Source: Asterochloris sp. CNOR1 (taxonomy: Eukaryota; Chlorophyta; Trebouxiophyceae; Trebouxiales; Trebouxiaceae). From it: 64,000 nt of DNA. The position numbers and the translations under genes are program-made. Location: contig OZ017752.1 in assembly GCA_963969365.1 (NCBI GenBank), forward strand, positions 2,728,001 through 2,792,000. Direction: 5' to 3'. Shown here one piece after another: positions 1 to 13,202 of this stretch (its first letter is position 1; each line of letters starts with the position of its first letter). Below the pieces are notes generated by a model that made no database searches, was not told the DNA's origin, and worked only from the letters and a program-made list of their open reading frames with translations.

Positions 1-95
1 GGTCTTGCGAGGGAATCCCCTGATCTAGAACTGCCAGCTCAAGGCCAAGCTGGAGGCTGACCGTGGCCTCTGCCTACTATGTTGGCAAGATGACA

Positions 96-3000
96 TCACA
101 TGGGCCGCAGCGGCTGGAAGGAGTCTATGTGCTGGCGGCAGAAGGGGCACAGGGGGCTCTTCAGGCCGCGCGCACACATCTGGTAGGCGCACTGCATGCA
201 CATCTGCAGGCAGGGGCTGGTGTTGGCTCCAGTGCAGGCGCTTGAGGTCTGCTCAGCCTGTGAGGCCTACACCTGCTGTACACTGGCACAGGGCTCCAGC
301 CCCAATGCCAACCATGCTGAGTGCTGGTGGCTGCTGGTTCTGCAGGTGCCAAACCTCATCAGGGGAGGAGCTTTGCAGTGCAAGGCTTCTGGCAGCCATC
401 TCCCAGGGGCCCAGAGGGTGGAAGACCTTGCCAGCAATGTTGAAGAGGGGCAACAATGCAGTGCTGCTGGCACAATCAAAGGCCTAGCGGTCGTAAGCAC
501 AAGCATCTGATGCAACGTGTCTGCGGCTCAGCCAGCTTACATGTCAGGAGGTGCGTTCAGGGCTAAGCCGGGGGTGCGTCGTCGGCCCTGCATTTCAGCC
601 CCACCACAGCTGTTTCAAGTAAGCAATCTCACCTGATGTGAGCACTCAGCCACAGAGACCTGGAGGGGTCTATCCATACAGATGGGGCACAGCAGGTGCT
701 CCTCCTCCAGGATGTCCCCAAAGAGCTTGGACTTGCCCTGCAAGCCAATGACAAGGCACAGGTCAGCTGCTGACATGACCACACTCCTGCACGCCTGCTG
801 GTGCCTCCCGCAAGCCTCACTGACCACCATTGGGTGACAGTCAGCCAGGGCGCTGACCTTGCATGTCTGCAGAATCAAGTACTACAAGGGCTGCCTGGAG
901 GAGGGACCTCTGCTCAGAGCTGTCGCAAACCAGTGCAAACATCCTCATGCCTGAGTTCTGTCGGGCCGCCAGGGCAGTGCTGTTGCCAAGAAGGACAGGT
1001 CTGCCTCAAGCATCCTGCAAAGCAATCAGTCATGCAGAGCAGAGCAGGCCCACCTTTATTGAGCTGCGGCTTCGCCGGTGGCCTGCAGTTGCGTCGCGCT
1101 GCAGGCTGAGACGGCGGGAAGGCGCCTGAGCGTCGGCGGCCTGCGCTGCGGGGCCATCAGACTCGTCCTCCTCATCCCCAGACTCATCATCTGCACTCGA
1201 GCGCAAGACTGAGCTCATCAGTCATCATGACATGGGAAATGCAGATGGATTATCTCATGGATCATCAGCACTCTGCTGCAGCTCAGCGGCTAATATGCAC
1301 AGCCAGCAGCTCTGCACACATGCCATGTCATGTGCATCCATCCTGTTAGACTGCAGGAGAACCACCAAATGAGGGCTCACAGCTCAAGACAGGCATCCTC
1401 AGGCAGTCATCTACAATCCTTCCCCAAACCCTCTGCAGAAAGGCCCCTGAGACGCAGACCACCCGCTCACCGTCGTCCTCCGACTCCCCGCTGCCGCTGA
1501 AGGGCTCCACCAGGTGGAAGCTGTACCCATGCTTGCCCAGCAGGCCCTGCAGCTGCTGGGTGCTCATCACGTCCTGCTCCCCCTCCTCCTCCCCGGGCCG
1601 AGTGGCTTCCGGGGCGACCTCCACAGGGGTCGGGGGCGCCTGCTGGGGCAGCGGCTGCCACGGCTGCCACTTCTGTGGGATGGCCCCACCTGCACAGCAT
1701 CAGCAAAGGGGATCGACCACCAGCCAGGAGTGAGGCGCTGCCTGGCTGCAGAGGCCCCTGCCTGCAAAGCGTCAGCCTGAAGCGTCAAGGTGTCTCGAGC
1801 ACAGACGATGCAAGGTGCACCCACATCTACTTGCAGCAAGGCCTGCCACTGAATTACTTTGAAGATTTGTTATATGTTTTCTATTGTTCTGGGGGCCGAC
1901 CCCGCCTGCGCAGGGTCAGCAGGGGATTATAGCCCTACAACAGTTGCCAACTCAGGCAGCATGGCCCGAGGCAAAATCGCAGTCTCAGCACACATGCTGC
2001 ATTGTCACCTGCGCAGCGGCAGCATGCAGCATGAGGCAAGAGCGGGCCCTGCCTGGACGTCTCTGGTGGCGACGCCCGGACCAAATATCTTTACCTGGGC
2101 GACGGTACGAACGAATGCACAGCAGGGCAGCCCATGCAGCTGAGCTGCCAACAGAGTCCTGCTGCAAGCACACACCTGCAGGCTCCTGATGGCTGCCGCT
2201 GCTGCTGCTGATCGAGCCTCCGTCGCTGCCTGCCAGGGCCGCCTTGACTGCAGGGTCGTGCTTGGCGGTCAGGGAGCCCACATAGCGCGGCCGCGTGCTG
2301 TCCTCCGGCTGGGACCCATCAAACAGGGTGTTGCTGTACGGCAGCATCGACCCTGTGGTGGGCAGCCTGGAACTGCTGCCCAGGGCACCTTGCGGGCCCT
2401 CTGCAGACTGCTCAGTAGTCTGCAAGCAAAGTCACTTGACGCTCTCACACGCCCTTGCTGGCAGACTTCGCGACCACAGGAATGTCGTAACCTGCTCCTG
2501 AACGAGACAATCGCAAGCAATGCTAGGAGAGACACCTCAGCATTGGGCGCTCTCGCCAGCACTTTGTCTCTGTGGCTGCACCAAGCATGCCGGTGCTCAG
2601 CATGCCCAGAGCCACAGGCTGATTGAGAAGGCCTGCCACACAGCCAGCAGTCACCTGTTGAGCAAAACACCTTGCTAGCCCTGAGCGCTGCGTGACGTAG
2701 AGTCACCACTGGCAAAATTGCCACGCTGATATGCACTGCTGCCCTGACCCCTAGCCCTGACATACTGCATTTCCAACCACTATTGGCGACATGAAGCGCG
2801 GTACCACATCTGTGGTGCAGGCCACCTACATGATGGCCTTGCAGCGATCCTTGGTGCCCCCCATGAACACTGAACCCATGAAAGTTGTTGGCCGCATTGC
2901 AGCCACAGGTCACCTGCCGGTCAAAGTTGCCTCCCTCCTGCTGCTGCAGGTCCAAGCGCTGCCCAATCTGATCCTGCTGGTCCATCGGGCTGAGCAGCAC

Positions 3001-6000
3001 GTCGATGTCCTCCATGGTGGGGATGTCGGCAGCCTGTTGGCTGTCGATGAAGCTGCTGCTGAACAGGGGGTTGACCTGCATCCTGGAGGGTGCACCCATC
3101 TGATCTTCATCATCCGGCAGCACCTGCAGCAAAGTCAGCTACATGAGAGACGTGGTCTCTCATGCAAGACCTGCTCATTCTGACTGTCTATTAGCACTGT
3201 CAAACAGCACCAACTGAAGCATCAAGTGATCCTTTTGATTGAGGGAGGGTCCTGTGATTGTAACACCGTCAGGCGGCACAGCGCCCGGTACAGCAGCAGG
3301 TGTTCCAGCTGTGCAGGGTTGAGCACCGTCATGTCCAGTGACTTGGCAGGGAACGCCACAGGCAGGCGCCTCCTCTGGTGCATTGTGTAATCTGTCTCAA
3401 TCAACCCAGCTGGGGCTTTCTGGTGTCACCAAGGCCTGTTCGGCCGGCAGCAGAGCCCACGCAGTTAAGCTGGTCCCAGGCACAGGGGCTCCCACAGCAC
3501 AGCAGCAGCTTCCAATGTGGCTGGCCCCTGTTTGCATCCAAGACAGGCCTGGGGGCTCCCACAGCAGCAAGACTGCTGCTGTTTGACCAGCAAAGGGAGA
3601 CGCCAGCAACTCAATGCTCAGTTGATGGGTACCTGGCCAGCCACGGTGCCATTGCGATCAGGTCGGTCCCAGGCAAAAGGGCTCCAGGTGGCCAGCATGT
3701 TGTCGTGGGGGCGCGCGCGGCTGGGGGCGACCACTTGGGCGCCCTCCGTCTGCAGCAGCGCGCTGGGCTTGCTGGCCGGCCCCTCCAGCTGGTGCTGCTT
3801 GGAGACGGGCAGCCGCGGGTCGAAGTTGCGGTGCTGCTGCTGGGCCACTGGCAGGCGTGGGTTGGGGAGGGGCTCCTTCTGCTGCAGGGACAGCCTCCGG
3901 TCGTTGATCCGGCTGCCTGGCGGGATAGCCAGGCTGTCCACAGAGGAGCGGCGGTCTGCGCTTCGCTGCGAGCGTGTCGAAGCCGCCTGCAGCGGAAGGC
4001 AAGCAGGCGATGAGGGAGCACCTCCACACTGAAGGCAACCTGTAACAAGCGTCGCTCCATGCTCTGCCCACAGTGATGGCTCGTGACAGGTTGCTTGAGC
4101 CAGTGCAGGCAGGTCAGGCAGCTACATGCCGGGTGTGCCACTCAGGCGCCAAGGAAGCCTGAGGACAGCATGGAGCCAGGCATACGCCACGCCAGACGAG
4201 ATGCATGCTGCATTCGCAGGTGACACCTGGGAGCAGGGCACCACAAGCTGAGTGCCATCGCAATTACCGCCTGCTGAGGCTCGGCAGGGGTGTGAGCGTG
4301 CTGCGCCCAAGGACCAGTCCTGGCAAGCTGCACCAGCATACAACGTGCAGCAGCAATGTACTCACCACCTGCTGGGCCCCAACAGCAGGATGAGTGAGCT
4401 TTTTCACTCACCCCATGCTGTGTGCCCCTTCACCTGGCAGGCTGTCTCTCTCATTACTGTGTACCTGCTGCATGGCAGCAATGCACAACCGCCTGCTGAG
4501 GCCTGCCTCCAGGGTTGGATGCGCATGATGCCGAGCTGTGGCAACCTGTGTCTCCCGCTTTGTGCACGTTTAGCAGCAATGCACTCACCGCCTGCTCAGG
4601 CTCGTCAGCAGGATAGACGCGCTCTATGGTGGGCTCCCGCTGCTCAGAGTCACCGCGAGAGCCTGCGTAGGAGGCAGAGCGCTCCGGCTCAGGCAGTGCT
4701 TTACCCCGGGGCGCGCTGAAGGAGCGCCGTATGCGGTCCCGCCACTTGCTTGGCGCCTGGCCTGCATGCAACGAGCAGGTACCCATGAGCACAGGGTACA
4801 ACAAAATCAGGCATGCTGCCCTTCTCGGGCCAGAAAGCTGCCTTTTACAGGCTTGAGCAACATGAGCACAGCAAGATGGTCTGCCACAGGCTTGCTGATG
4901 CTTCCCCCACAGGTGGCAATCGATTTCGTTGAGCACATGCTGCAGTTGGCTGGCCAGGGGACTGCCGCCACGACAGCCTGGGTTACAAGACAATTGCACA
5001 GGGGGCTATGTGTTACTAGGTGCCCAGCATGTCCCATTGAACACCAAAACCATATAGAGTTGGCATGGTGTCAATTGCTGGCTGGGGCTTGACGGCAGGC
5101 AGCTACCATGACAGCCAGCACGACGTGCCAAGCAGAGTGGCAGCAGGTGGGATGCTGTTACACACCATGTAGGCTAGCTCACGTGTAACGTGCCTCACTC
5201 AGGACCCAGACTCAGTGCACTTGTGAGCGATATGCAGAGTCACATGCCACCACATGCTCCGCTTCAAGATTCCAGCCAGCAGCAAGAGCTTGCAGCAAGA
5301 AATGCATCTGCTTTCTGCACGGTGAGTTGCGCAGTGAGCTCACCTGGCTTTCGTGCCGGGCTGGCAGCACGAGCTGTGGGGGCGGCTGGCTGGGGAGGGG
5401 TGGGTGGCTTGAGGAGGTCCTGCACCACACCATATCTGTCTCAGACCGTGGCATTTGCCCAAAGAGAGCATCAAGCAAGGCCGCCGGCACTGACTGCGCG
5501 CCGCACAACCCTTTGGGTACTCAGAGGCCCTGGAGCACATTCAAGTCCCTGCACTTGTACTAGGACCTGCATTCTCACAAGAGTTGCGCTATTGGCACCT
5601 TGACCCAGAGCATCTGTTGAGCTGCATGCAGCGCATGGGAGGATGGGATGGTCGCCACAAGGCCAACATGGCAGCATGCCAGAGCGTTCAAGGTCCACCT
5701 CTGCTTCAGGGTCCGCATGCACCTCATGGCAGTCCACCCTGAACTGCCAGGATGCGCATTCACTGAGGCAGCCCACCTTGGACTGCTGAGGTGAGGGGGT
5801 CGCCACAGCGCGGTGCTCCCCCGCTCCTCTGTCCGGAGTTGTGGGGCCAGCGCTGATGCTGCCACCCTGCTCAATGCCGGCAGGAGATCCTGGACAGGCA
5901 GTCAGATGAGTGAGGGCTCCAGTCACTGTAACGCTGCAGTCTGGGTGAATCAGCCTGACGCCAAGTCAGCGCGTTGCATGCATCCCACAGGGCGCAACAG

Positions 6001-9000
6001 CGCTGCCCAAGGGTCTGGCAGTGCTTCAGTAAGCAGCCAGAAGAAGCCTTTTGTGCCCACAGTCTTGACTGAGTTTTTCAAAACAAATGGCTGGTGTGGA
6101 GCGCATGATCGATGGCTCACCATTGATGACAGCCACCACCGCAGACATCACAGCCGCTGGCACTCCCGGCGCATACGTGCCCCCGCCAGCACGCCGCCGC
6201 TTCTTCCTGCTGCCAGTCAGGCTGCGCAGGGCTGCCTGCAGGGCGATGCCGATGGTTCCCCTCATTGATACATGCAGATGCTCACAGTGAGGCCTAGGCC
6301 TGAACGCTGCTCTTGCTGTGTGCAGCTGAGCGTCACGCAGCAGAGCTTGGTGGGTGAGGTGGACTGATTGCCAACACTGACACCCAGTGCAAGCTGCCCC
6401 AGCATGACGCACAGGCAGCCTTTGGGCAAACGAACCCTGCAGCCCATCTGCGCATGAGGGCAATGCCATGCATGTCGTGGGTACTGACAGCTGCTGCGGC
6501 TAGCAGACAGGCTGAGGTGGAGGTTCGCCTCAGCCTGTGCACTGTGACAGGGCAAGGGCTCACCTAGACAGCTTCTGCAGGCGCAACAGAGGTGGTGGCT
6601 GACTCACAGACAGCGCAGCCAGCACACAGCCAAGGGGGCCAGCCACACATCCACAGCCAGCAGGTCAACGCTCACCTGAACGACCACCGCAGCCGCCGCA
6701 GGGGTAGTGGGGGTCAGGCCGCCTGGCGACGTGTCCAGAGGGTCGGTGCTGGAGGTCGACGCCATGGCATTCAGCGCGGCCTGAGCCATGGCAGCCGCCG
6801 CAAAGCTGTTGCCCTTTTGGGGCCCACCTGCCTTGTCCCCGCCTACACAGCCAGCAGCCAGTGAGGAGCCTGCAGGCCGCTGGGTGGCAGGATCAGTGCT
6901 GCAGGTGGACACCCTCGTGTTCAGGACAGCCAGAGCCATGGCAGCCGCCGCAAAGCAGCTGCCATTCCTGCACCCTGCCTGCCTTGTCCACCCCTTCACA
7001 ACCAGTCGCCAGTGACAAGGCTGCATGCTGAGTAAAATGAACATGATGACGAGCACCACAAAGTGCGACAGCGGCAGCACATGAGCCCCAGCAAGTCTCG
7101 GTCTTGAAGACAGAGCTGGACCTCCCAGGATGCGAGCCTTCCTGCCCATCCTGTCTTGCAGCACTGGGCGCAGCTGACAAGCTGTCAGACAAGTCGACTT
7201 GCAGAGCAAGCAATGGTTGCAAAGAGGGTGACTCAGCAGCAGACATGTCCCCCAAGTGGCCAAGCATGCCGGCTGCTAACCCAGCTCTGCCTTCTCCCAG
7301 CTCTTGCTCAGCATCTGGGCCACAGGTAGCTCGTCCAGGGCAGCTATGAGTCTGAGCAAGGAGGCTGCGGGCTTGACCGAGTGGTTCCCTCGCTTCCAGG
7401 CCTCCGTACATCCCAGGACGCCAGCAGCAGCCTCCTGCACCTGCGCACATGCAGGGTGGGTTTGGCACAGCCTCTGTACATCTCAGGACCCTGGCAGCAG
7501 CCTCCTGCAGCTGTGCACATGCAGGGTGGGGTTGGCAGTTTATGGCACTCACTGCAGGTGCATGCTGCACAGCGCAGCTGCTAACCCCAGGAATATGCCC
7601 TCCGAGGCAGGCAGAAGATTCCGTTGGGTGCCCATCGCTGGCGTCTGCCCGGCTGCATGGGCAGCCATGCGCTGCCTGCTGGCCTACATGTTCTGCAAGA
7701 CCTCAAGCGAGGGCTGGACCGCCTGCAGGGTGCCAGCGTCTGCGGCCTGTCAACCAACAGAGCCGCACAATGGACACCAGGTGGCCAGCCTGTCAAGTAA
7801 GCATGTACTGAGTGGAGCTGCTGTTGTAAGGCCGCACCCCACCTGCCGCTCATCTGTGTGGGTGTCAGACTGAGCCAGGATCTCGATAGGCATGCCTTGT
7901 GAGGACTGCACCGTCATAGCCCGCAGCGACAGCAGCAGCTTTGCCCTCTGCAGTCAAGAGAACACCTGGCTGAGGGTCTGCGCCCAGAGCGCAGCATAAT
8001 GCGCAGCGATGCCTGACGACACGCATGCTCTGGCAAAGTCATGAATGAGACCTGTGTGAGCTCAGGCCTCTATATAATCAAATTGAAATGCAGCTTTGGC
8101 ATGGCAGACATGCATGCTGCCAGCAAGTAATCCAGTGTCTAGTGTCAGCTTGTCACAAGCAGCACAAGGTCAGGCAGCAGCCACTGCTAAACCCATGCAA
8201 CCAAGCAGGCTCTGTTGCTGTCTTTCGCTGCTACATCAGCCTGTCTAAGCAGCCCCAGGCACCCTGCTTTGAGGCCCAGCCCCCTCACCTGGATCAGCAC
8301 GGTAAGCACAGCCTCTGCCGAGCGCTTTGGCGCGCCGGCAGCCTCCAGCCCCTCTGCAGCGGCTCGTTGGGGCCGCCCCTGCCTGCGGCGTGAGCGGCCC
8401 AGCTCGGCTGCCAGCTCAGCGTGCCCACTCAAACGCGCCAGCTGGGAGGCCTTCTGGCCCCTGTGATTGCGCACCCGGCGGAGGTCCACTCCTGCAGACA
8501 GGCAGGCATGGAAAGAATAGATAATTTGCGTTTATTGCGCCACCCAGCTGGAAGATCGCCTGGCCGCGATGGTTGCGCGACTGGCGCGGCTTCCAACGCT
8601 GCAGGAATGACCCTGTGTGAACTCAGTCACAGGTGCGCACCAGCGCAGGAAAGCAGATTGTCATTTATCTAGCCAGCTGGGGGCCCTCTGCCTCAGCACA
8701 GGCCCACTTCAACTGACATGCAGACAGGTAGCCATTGAGGCACCCGGCTGAAAGGCCGTGTGACTCTGATAGTTGCCCACCCGAGGTCCACCTCTGCGGG
8801 CAGATGGCAACTTAGAGAGCAAAACAACCACTCCTGCTGTCAAATGAGGCAGTCATGCATGCAGGGCAACCTCCAGCATGAGCTGCTGAGTGCCATGAAC
8901 CAGCACTGTGCAATCATGCAGGATGGCGGCCAGCATTGCGCCACAACTGTCCCCACATGGCAACTGGATTTGGCATCTGGGACAGCGGCAGGTGATCTTC

Positions 9001-10405
9001 TATGCAAAGCCACCTCAGCGGGCATCACCGAAAGCTGTGCATTACAGCCCCACTGCTGGACAAGCAGCACACCTGGGTCCTGCCCCTGGGCCTCCAGCAG
9101 GGCTTGGGCAACTGTGTGGGACCCCCGGGCAGCCGCAATGTGCAGCGCCGTTGATCCGCGGGAGAGCCAAGGCGTCTGACTGCTGCCCATGATCTGGGCT
9201 GACACACTGGCCCCATGCTGGACCAGCGCCGTCACAGCCTGCACCGCAATCATACACCTTGCACCTTCCTGCTGACAGTGTGATGCAGCACCTAAGCAGG
9301 GACGGCTGAAGCTTGAGGGCTGAAGCTTGGGGTGCTGTGCCTAACAGCACCTGCAAGGGCAAGCAATGAGCCATCATGCAGGTTTGCAGCTGCTGCGTAT
9401 CAGCATGTCCCTTCACCCAATGATCCCCAACAGACATGTGAAACTGCCTGTGCCAGCTCCAGTCCATCACTGCTGTTTGTAAAATGCACAATGAGCTGCT
9501 AGTTCGCCTGGACTTTGCCAGCTGCCTGACCTGAGGACTGCCCTTCATGGCAGCCACATGCAGCGCCGTCATCCCTGCCCCATTGCTGCAGTCTGCAAAC
9601 TTCTGGCTGTCCACGCCGTCTGTGAGCACCAGGTCTCCAAGCCTGCATCCAAGGTGCCGTTCGTGGGCATGCAGCAGCGCTGTTGGGCTGCAAGACTCGG
9701 CTGGTGACATGAGTGTCAGGCGGTTTGTACTCCCGCCGGCAGCCCACCTTCACTGTGGAGGCTGAAACAATCATTCCTCCCCTGCCTGCAGCTGGGAGCT
9801 TGCACATGCAACACACCACTGGCTGATGAAATATTGCCCGCAGCTCCACAAGCAAGGCTGATAGTCACCTGGTGGGCTGCCCCTCAGGGGACAGCACGCG
9901 GGAGGTCAGCAGGCGGGTGATGCAGGCTGCATGCCCGTTCCGGGCAGCCATGTGCAGCGCGGTGTCCCCCTTCTGGCTGCCCAGGGTGGCGTCCGCACCT
10001 TTGCTCAGCAAGTAGGTCGTTATGTCTACATAGCTGCAGCAAAGACAGGTCAAGCAGTTAGGTCAGGTGCTGAGCGGACAGCCAGTGTGCAGGCGCAAGT
10101 AGCACAGCAGGTAGGCCATGTGATGAGCAGACAGGCTGTGTGCGCGCATGGAACACCCCATCACCAGTACGTGTCTATGCTTGCCACTGGGTGCCTGCCA
10201 GCGCTGGCAGGCAGCATCTGCAGCAGATGCAGGTGGCGTCACTGGGCTGCCCATCTGCTTGCTCACCCATTGTAGCAGGCTCTCATCAGCAGCGTCTGCC
10301 CATTGGTCAGGGGGTGGTTGAGCAGGTCAGCGCGGGTGCTCATGGTGCCTCTGCTCTCTTCGGCAGCCTCATAGATGGTCACCACCAGCTGCAGGTTTCC
10401 CTTCT
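96..10405 (-). CDS. Ankyrin-repeat RING-HC E3 ubiquitin ligase, XB3/XBAT-like, multi-exon
   Basis: Likely a ubiquitin-protein ligase: ankyrin repeats bind the substrate and a C-terminal RING recruits the E2. Ankyrin exons whose phases agree are 10405-10267, 10033-9869 (GDTALHMAARNGH), 9687-9531 (GMTALHVAAMKG), 9238-9073 (GSTALHIAAARG) and 8491-8289; 7947-7843 continues in frame. The RING is split between 737-633 (CPICMD, ECSHQ) and 203-96 (MCMQCAY, then CPFCR); these join in phase 0 to give a C3HC4-type RING ending shortly before a TGA at 96-98. Between lie low-complexity exons rich in Ser, Gln and acidic residues, for example 4761-4589 and others near 3620-3940, 2930-3130, 1350-1620 and 1060-1218, whose exact borders I did not resolve. 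The first coding exon was not found and must lie upstream of 10405. Ankyrin plus C-terminal RING matches the plant XB3/XBAT family, but about 10 kb with a long disordered middle is large for it. The tail and ankyrin part could in principle be two genes. Confidence 0.75.
6741..7020. repeat. Tandem duplication, about 150 bp period, within the ankyrin-RING gene
   Basis: The block at 6741-6805 recurs at 6891-6955, and both contain the string gccatggcagccgccgcaaa. The second copy differs by scattered substitutions and a few small changes. It lies in the region between the ankyrin and RING exons, so one or both copies may be coding. Confidence 0.75.
7401..7540. repeat. Two 70-bp tandem units
   Basis: Units 7401-7470 and 7471-7540 are near-identical. 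Both begin cctc-gtaca or cctc-tgtaca and share cagcagcctcctgca and catgcagggtggg. They sit beside a probable minus-strand exon reading EAWKRGNHSVKPAASLL. Confidence 0.85.
8545..8800. repeat. Decayed copies of the 8491 exon boundary in the upstream intron
   Basis: The exon start and acceptor around 8440-8500 (gattgcgcacccggcggagg) has weaker copies at about 8550-8585 and 8745-8800 (gatagttgcccacccgaggt). The copies lie inside the intron upstream of the real minus-strand acceptor. Confidence 0.6.
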
Positions 10406-11652
10406 CTGCATGGAACAGGCAAGAGCAGAGTGCCGGGGTTGGGCGAGCCTGCAAGATCTAGGCAATTTGACCCACACTATGTTAGTCACCTTGGCCTTCG
10501 TTGCAGGAGACAGGCTGGAGCAGAGTGTGGGGTCAACAGTTGACCTACAAGACCTGTGAAATTGACGTGAAGTGTGCTTCTGACAGTCTCAGCAACAGGG
10601 AAGGGAGTTCTCATGTGCAGGTGCAGCCAAACGCTACAGTGCAAGATGTGCAAAGCGCTCCCACAAGGCACAGTCCAGGGGCCCATGCATGTGCTTCAAC
10701 ATTGCTTTGTAGGGAAACTTCAGACCTGCGCAGAACATGAAACAGCCCGCATCAAGTGTGCTCTGAGGGACGTAAGGGCAGGCTCTCAGTCTGTGCCTTG
10801 TAGCTGACAAGCTCTGGATGAGCATGCAGACGTGACTTGGAACTGCACAGCTGATTCAGACATGCCAGGACAAGGACGGCATTGGCCAACAGGCCCTCTT
10901 TGGCATGCTATCACTTGAAATGAGTCAGCAGATGCAAGCCCATGTTTGCGCTCACCGACTGCCACAACAAGGGCCGCACGCCTTCCCTTCAGGGTGTGAA
11001 AGTATCCGCTACTCTGCTGCTGCTGCTCAATCTGGAGCAGGGGAAGAGAGGACCTTGGCGTGCTGGACCTTTACATGCCTGGGAGAGAGGATGCTGTGCA
11101 AGCTACTTGCCCCCATGCATGCAGGCTTCCCAAAAGCAGCCTGCACGACACAGCTCTCTGAGCATGCTTGCAGGTCAACAGTGGATTTGCAGAGCGTCGG
11201 ACTTGCCTCTCGCTCCGCCTCCCTGTTCCCTTCTGCCGCTCTGGCCAGCACCTTTTGCGCATGAGGAGTGCTGTGGGCCTGCCCCATCTTGTGTGCTGGC
11301 CCCGATGCAAAAGGAGTGAGTGCGCCCCCTGATCAACAGGCCGCTGTCAGCAGCAAACCAGCACACAACCCAGATCTAGACGGCATGCCAGGACGTTGAA
11401 ACGCTGGCGGAGGCCCAGACGTAGGAAGTCTTCCGGTGAGAGAGTCAACGCAGCTGGGACTCAGAAAGCTGCAACAACGACATGAGGCAAGCAATCTGCT
11501 CCCCCAGCAGGGCCGACAACAGCTGGACTTGCACGCACCACTTGAACGGCGGTTTGACCAGAGCTCGGCAGGTGAGCATCTGTTGGCAGAAGAGGGAACC
11601 ATATCTCGTGATGCCCATTGCATACCGAAGTACATGGTATTCTGAGGGTGCC
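10406..11652. other. No confident gene; probable shared upstream region
   Basis: This holds the unresolved 5' end of the ankyrin-RING gene (minus) and the region upstream of the RuvX-like gene (plus). A frame starting at 11482 with Arg and Ser residues could be an organellar targeting exon for the latter, but no phase-consistent join was found. Confidence 0.4.
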
Positions 11653-12715
11653 ATGGCATGCCATGCAGGTACTGACATGGGCAGATGGTGCTCTGCACAA
11701 GCCTGCAGGTGAGGCTGCAGCCTGCCGGATCCTTGCTAGAATTGTGAGGCTGCTTAAAAGGCAGCGGCCTTTGCAGGGCAGACCCTGCAGCGCGCGATTG
11801 GCATCGACGTCGGTCATGTGAGGACAGGGGTGGCTGTGGCAACTCCCACATCACGTCCAGAGCCTCTGCAGGTCAGCCTGGTCTCTGCCAGTGCAGAGCT
11901 CAGCTGCCTGACCAGTCAGCTTTGACGCTGTAGCCCATGGCATGCAGATTGTTTCGTGCAGAGGCGTCACCCCCCTGGATGTTGCGACAGAACTGCTGCA
12001 GATTGCAGCACGGCAGGGTTGGTCACCATCTTCTGCTGCAAGATGAGCAAATGTCCCCTGGCTGCACCTCTCAAGCTGGTGCTGCAGGCGCCGATGGCTT
12101 TGTTGTTGGCCTCCCCGTGACCCTCAATGGCACCCTGACCAGACGCAATACTGACTCTCAGCAGGTGAGTGGCCGCCTCCTGGCCTGCATGCAGCAGGCT
12201 CTCACCTGACCATCTGTTGCAGGTGCAGGTGCCATGCCTGCAGGAAGGAATCACTCAGCCTCACACAGTTGGCACAGCCCCTGCTTGCCCTGCAGGGCCG
12301 GCGCTGCCGCAACTTTGCAGAGAATCTCCATGCGCTGGCCAAGCGGCAGGGTCTCCCTGTCTATTTGTACAGTGAGTCCATGCAAGGCTGCCTGCCAGCT
12401 GACTGCTGCAGCAACTGGGCAGAGTCAGCAAATGAACCTGTACTGTGTCAATGCAGATGAGGTGTTCACAAGCTTGGCAGCTGCCTCCTCCCTGGGCATG
12501 GACAGGAAGTCAAGGCTTCAGCAGACTGTGAGCTTGCCTTTCTGGTGCTGTGCTTGCTGCAAGCCAGCCCCCTCTCAAGTAGCAATTGCGGTCTGCAGGG
12601 CAAGCTTGATGCAGCGGCTGCTGCGGCCTTGCTACGATCCTATTATGCTGACCCATCCCAGGCTGTTCTGGTGGAGCTGAAGCGCAAGTGGCACTCAGAG
12701 CGGCCGCAAAGATAG
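11653..12715 (+). CDS. YqgF/RuvX-family RNase H-fold nuclease
   Basis: This belongs to the YqgF/RuvX family, which in bacteria matures the 16S rRNA 5' end and was earlier described as a Holliday junction resolvase. Plant members are often organellar. Exons 11777-11871, 11948-12017, 12088-12164, 12296-12371, 12457-12527 and 12599-12715 join in agreeing phases. They give the first strand with its catalytic-type Asp (IGIDVGHVRTGVAVA), the GFVVGLPVTLNG strand, the YNEVFTS element and a final helix KLDAAAAALL, ending at TAG 12713-12715. The first exon is a guess: a 16-nt exon 11653-11668 (MACHAG) fits the phase and gives about 173 residues. If so, an organellar transit peptide is missing and a longer upstream start is possible. 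Confidence 0.82.
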
Positions 12716-13202
12716 CACAGAGAGGAGCATCAGGATCGGCACTACGGCAGCTCACACGAGCCCTGCTGGGCAGGGTGTGAGAGAGGCGGCCCTCAGTTCT
12801 GGTCGTCACGCCAGAGCTGGGCACATGGGCTGTAGACCAGGGCAAAATGGACGCAGTGGGCTCCTGCCTGCCTTGGCATGCAGCGCAAGGAGCAGAGCTG
12901 CACTGCTGACCACAGGACAGCAGCAGACTTTTGAGGTGGAATGCATCATTGAAGAATAGCAGACCATGCCAGACGCTTCTCCCCTGCTTGCTCATCTGAC
13001 AGGTGCAATAGGTCAAGTCAAAAAATACTCAATGTGACGCGCCTGGTGGTCCCACAAAGTGGGCAAGATCAAGGATTTGTCAAATGTTAGCTGGAGGCAA
13101 AAGCCTTAAGTGGGGTAAAGCAGCTGGCATAACAAAATCGCCTAATCCACCGGACAGTCGCACTGTGCTCGAGCATAAAGCTTCGGAGGTCTGCCAATGC
13201 AG
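12716..13202. other. Intergenic, probably containing the first exon of the TPR gene
   Basis: No recognisable coding sequence. The TPR gene has no in-frame ATG at the front of its first recognised exon, so its start codon is expected somewhere here. Confidence 0.4.

Noticed and set aside
2269-3132. Long minus-strand open frame of 287 codons
   Set aside because: Only its first part (near 2930-3130) looks like an exon of the ankyrin-RING gene. The remainder reads through intron sequence with Cys/His/Ser-rich nonsense composition.
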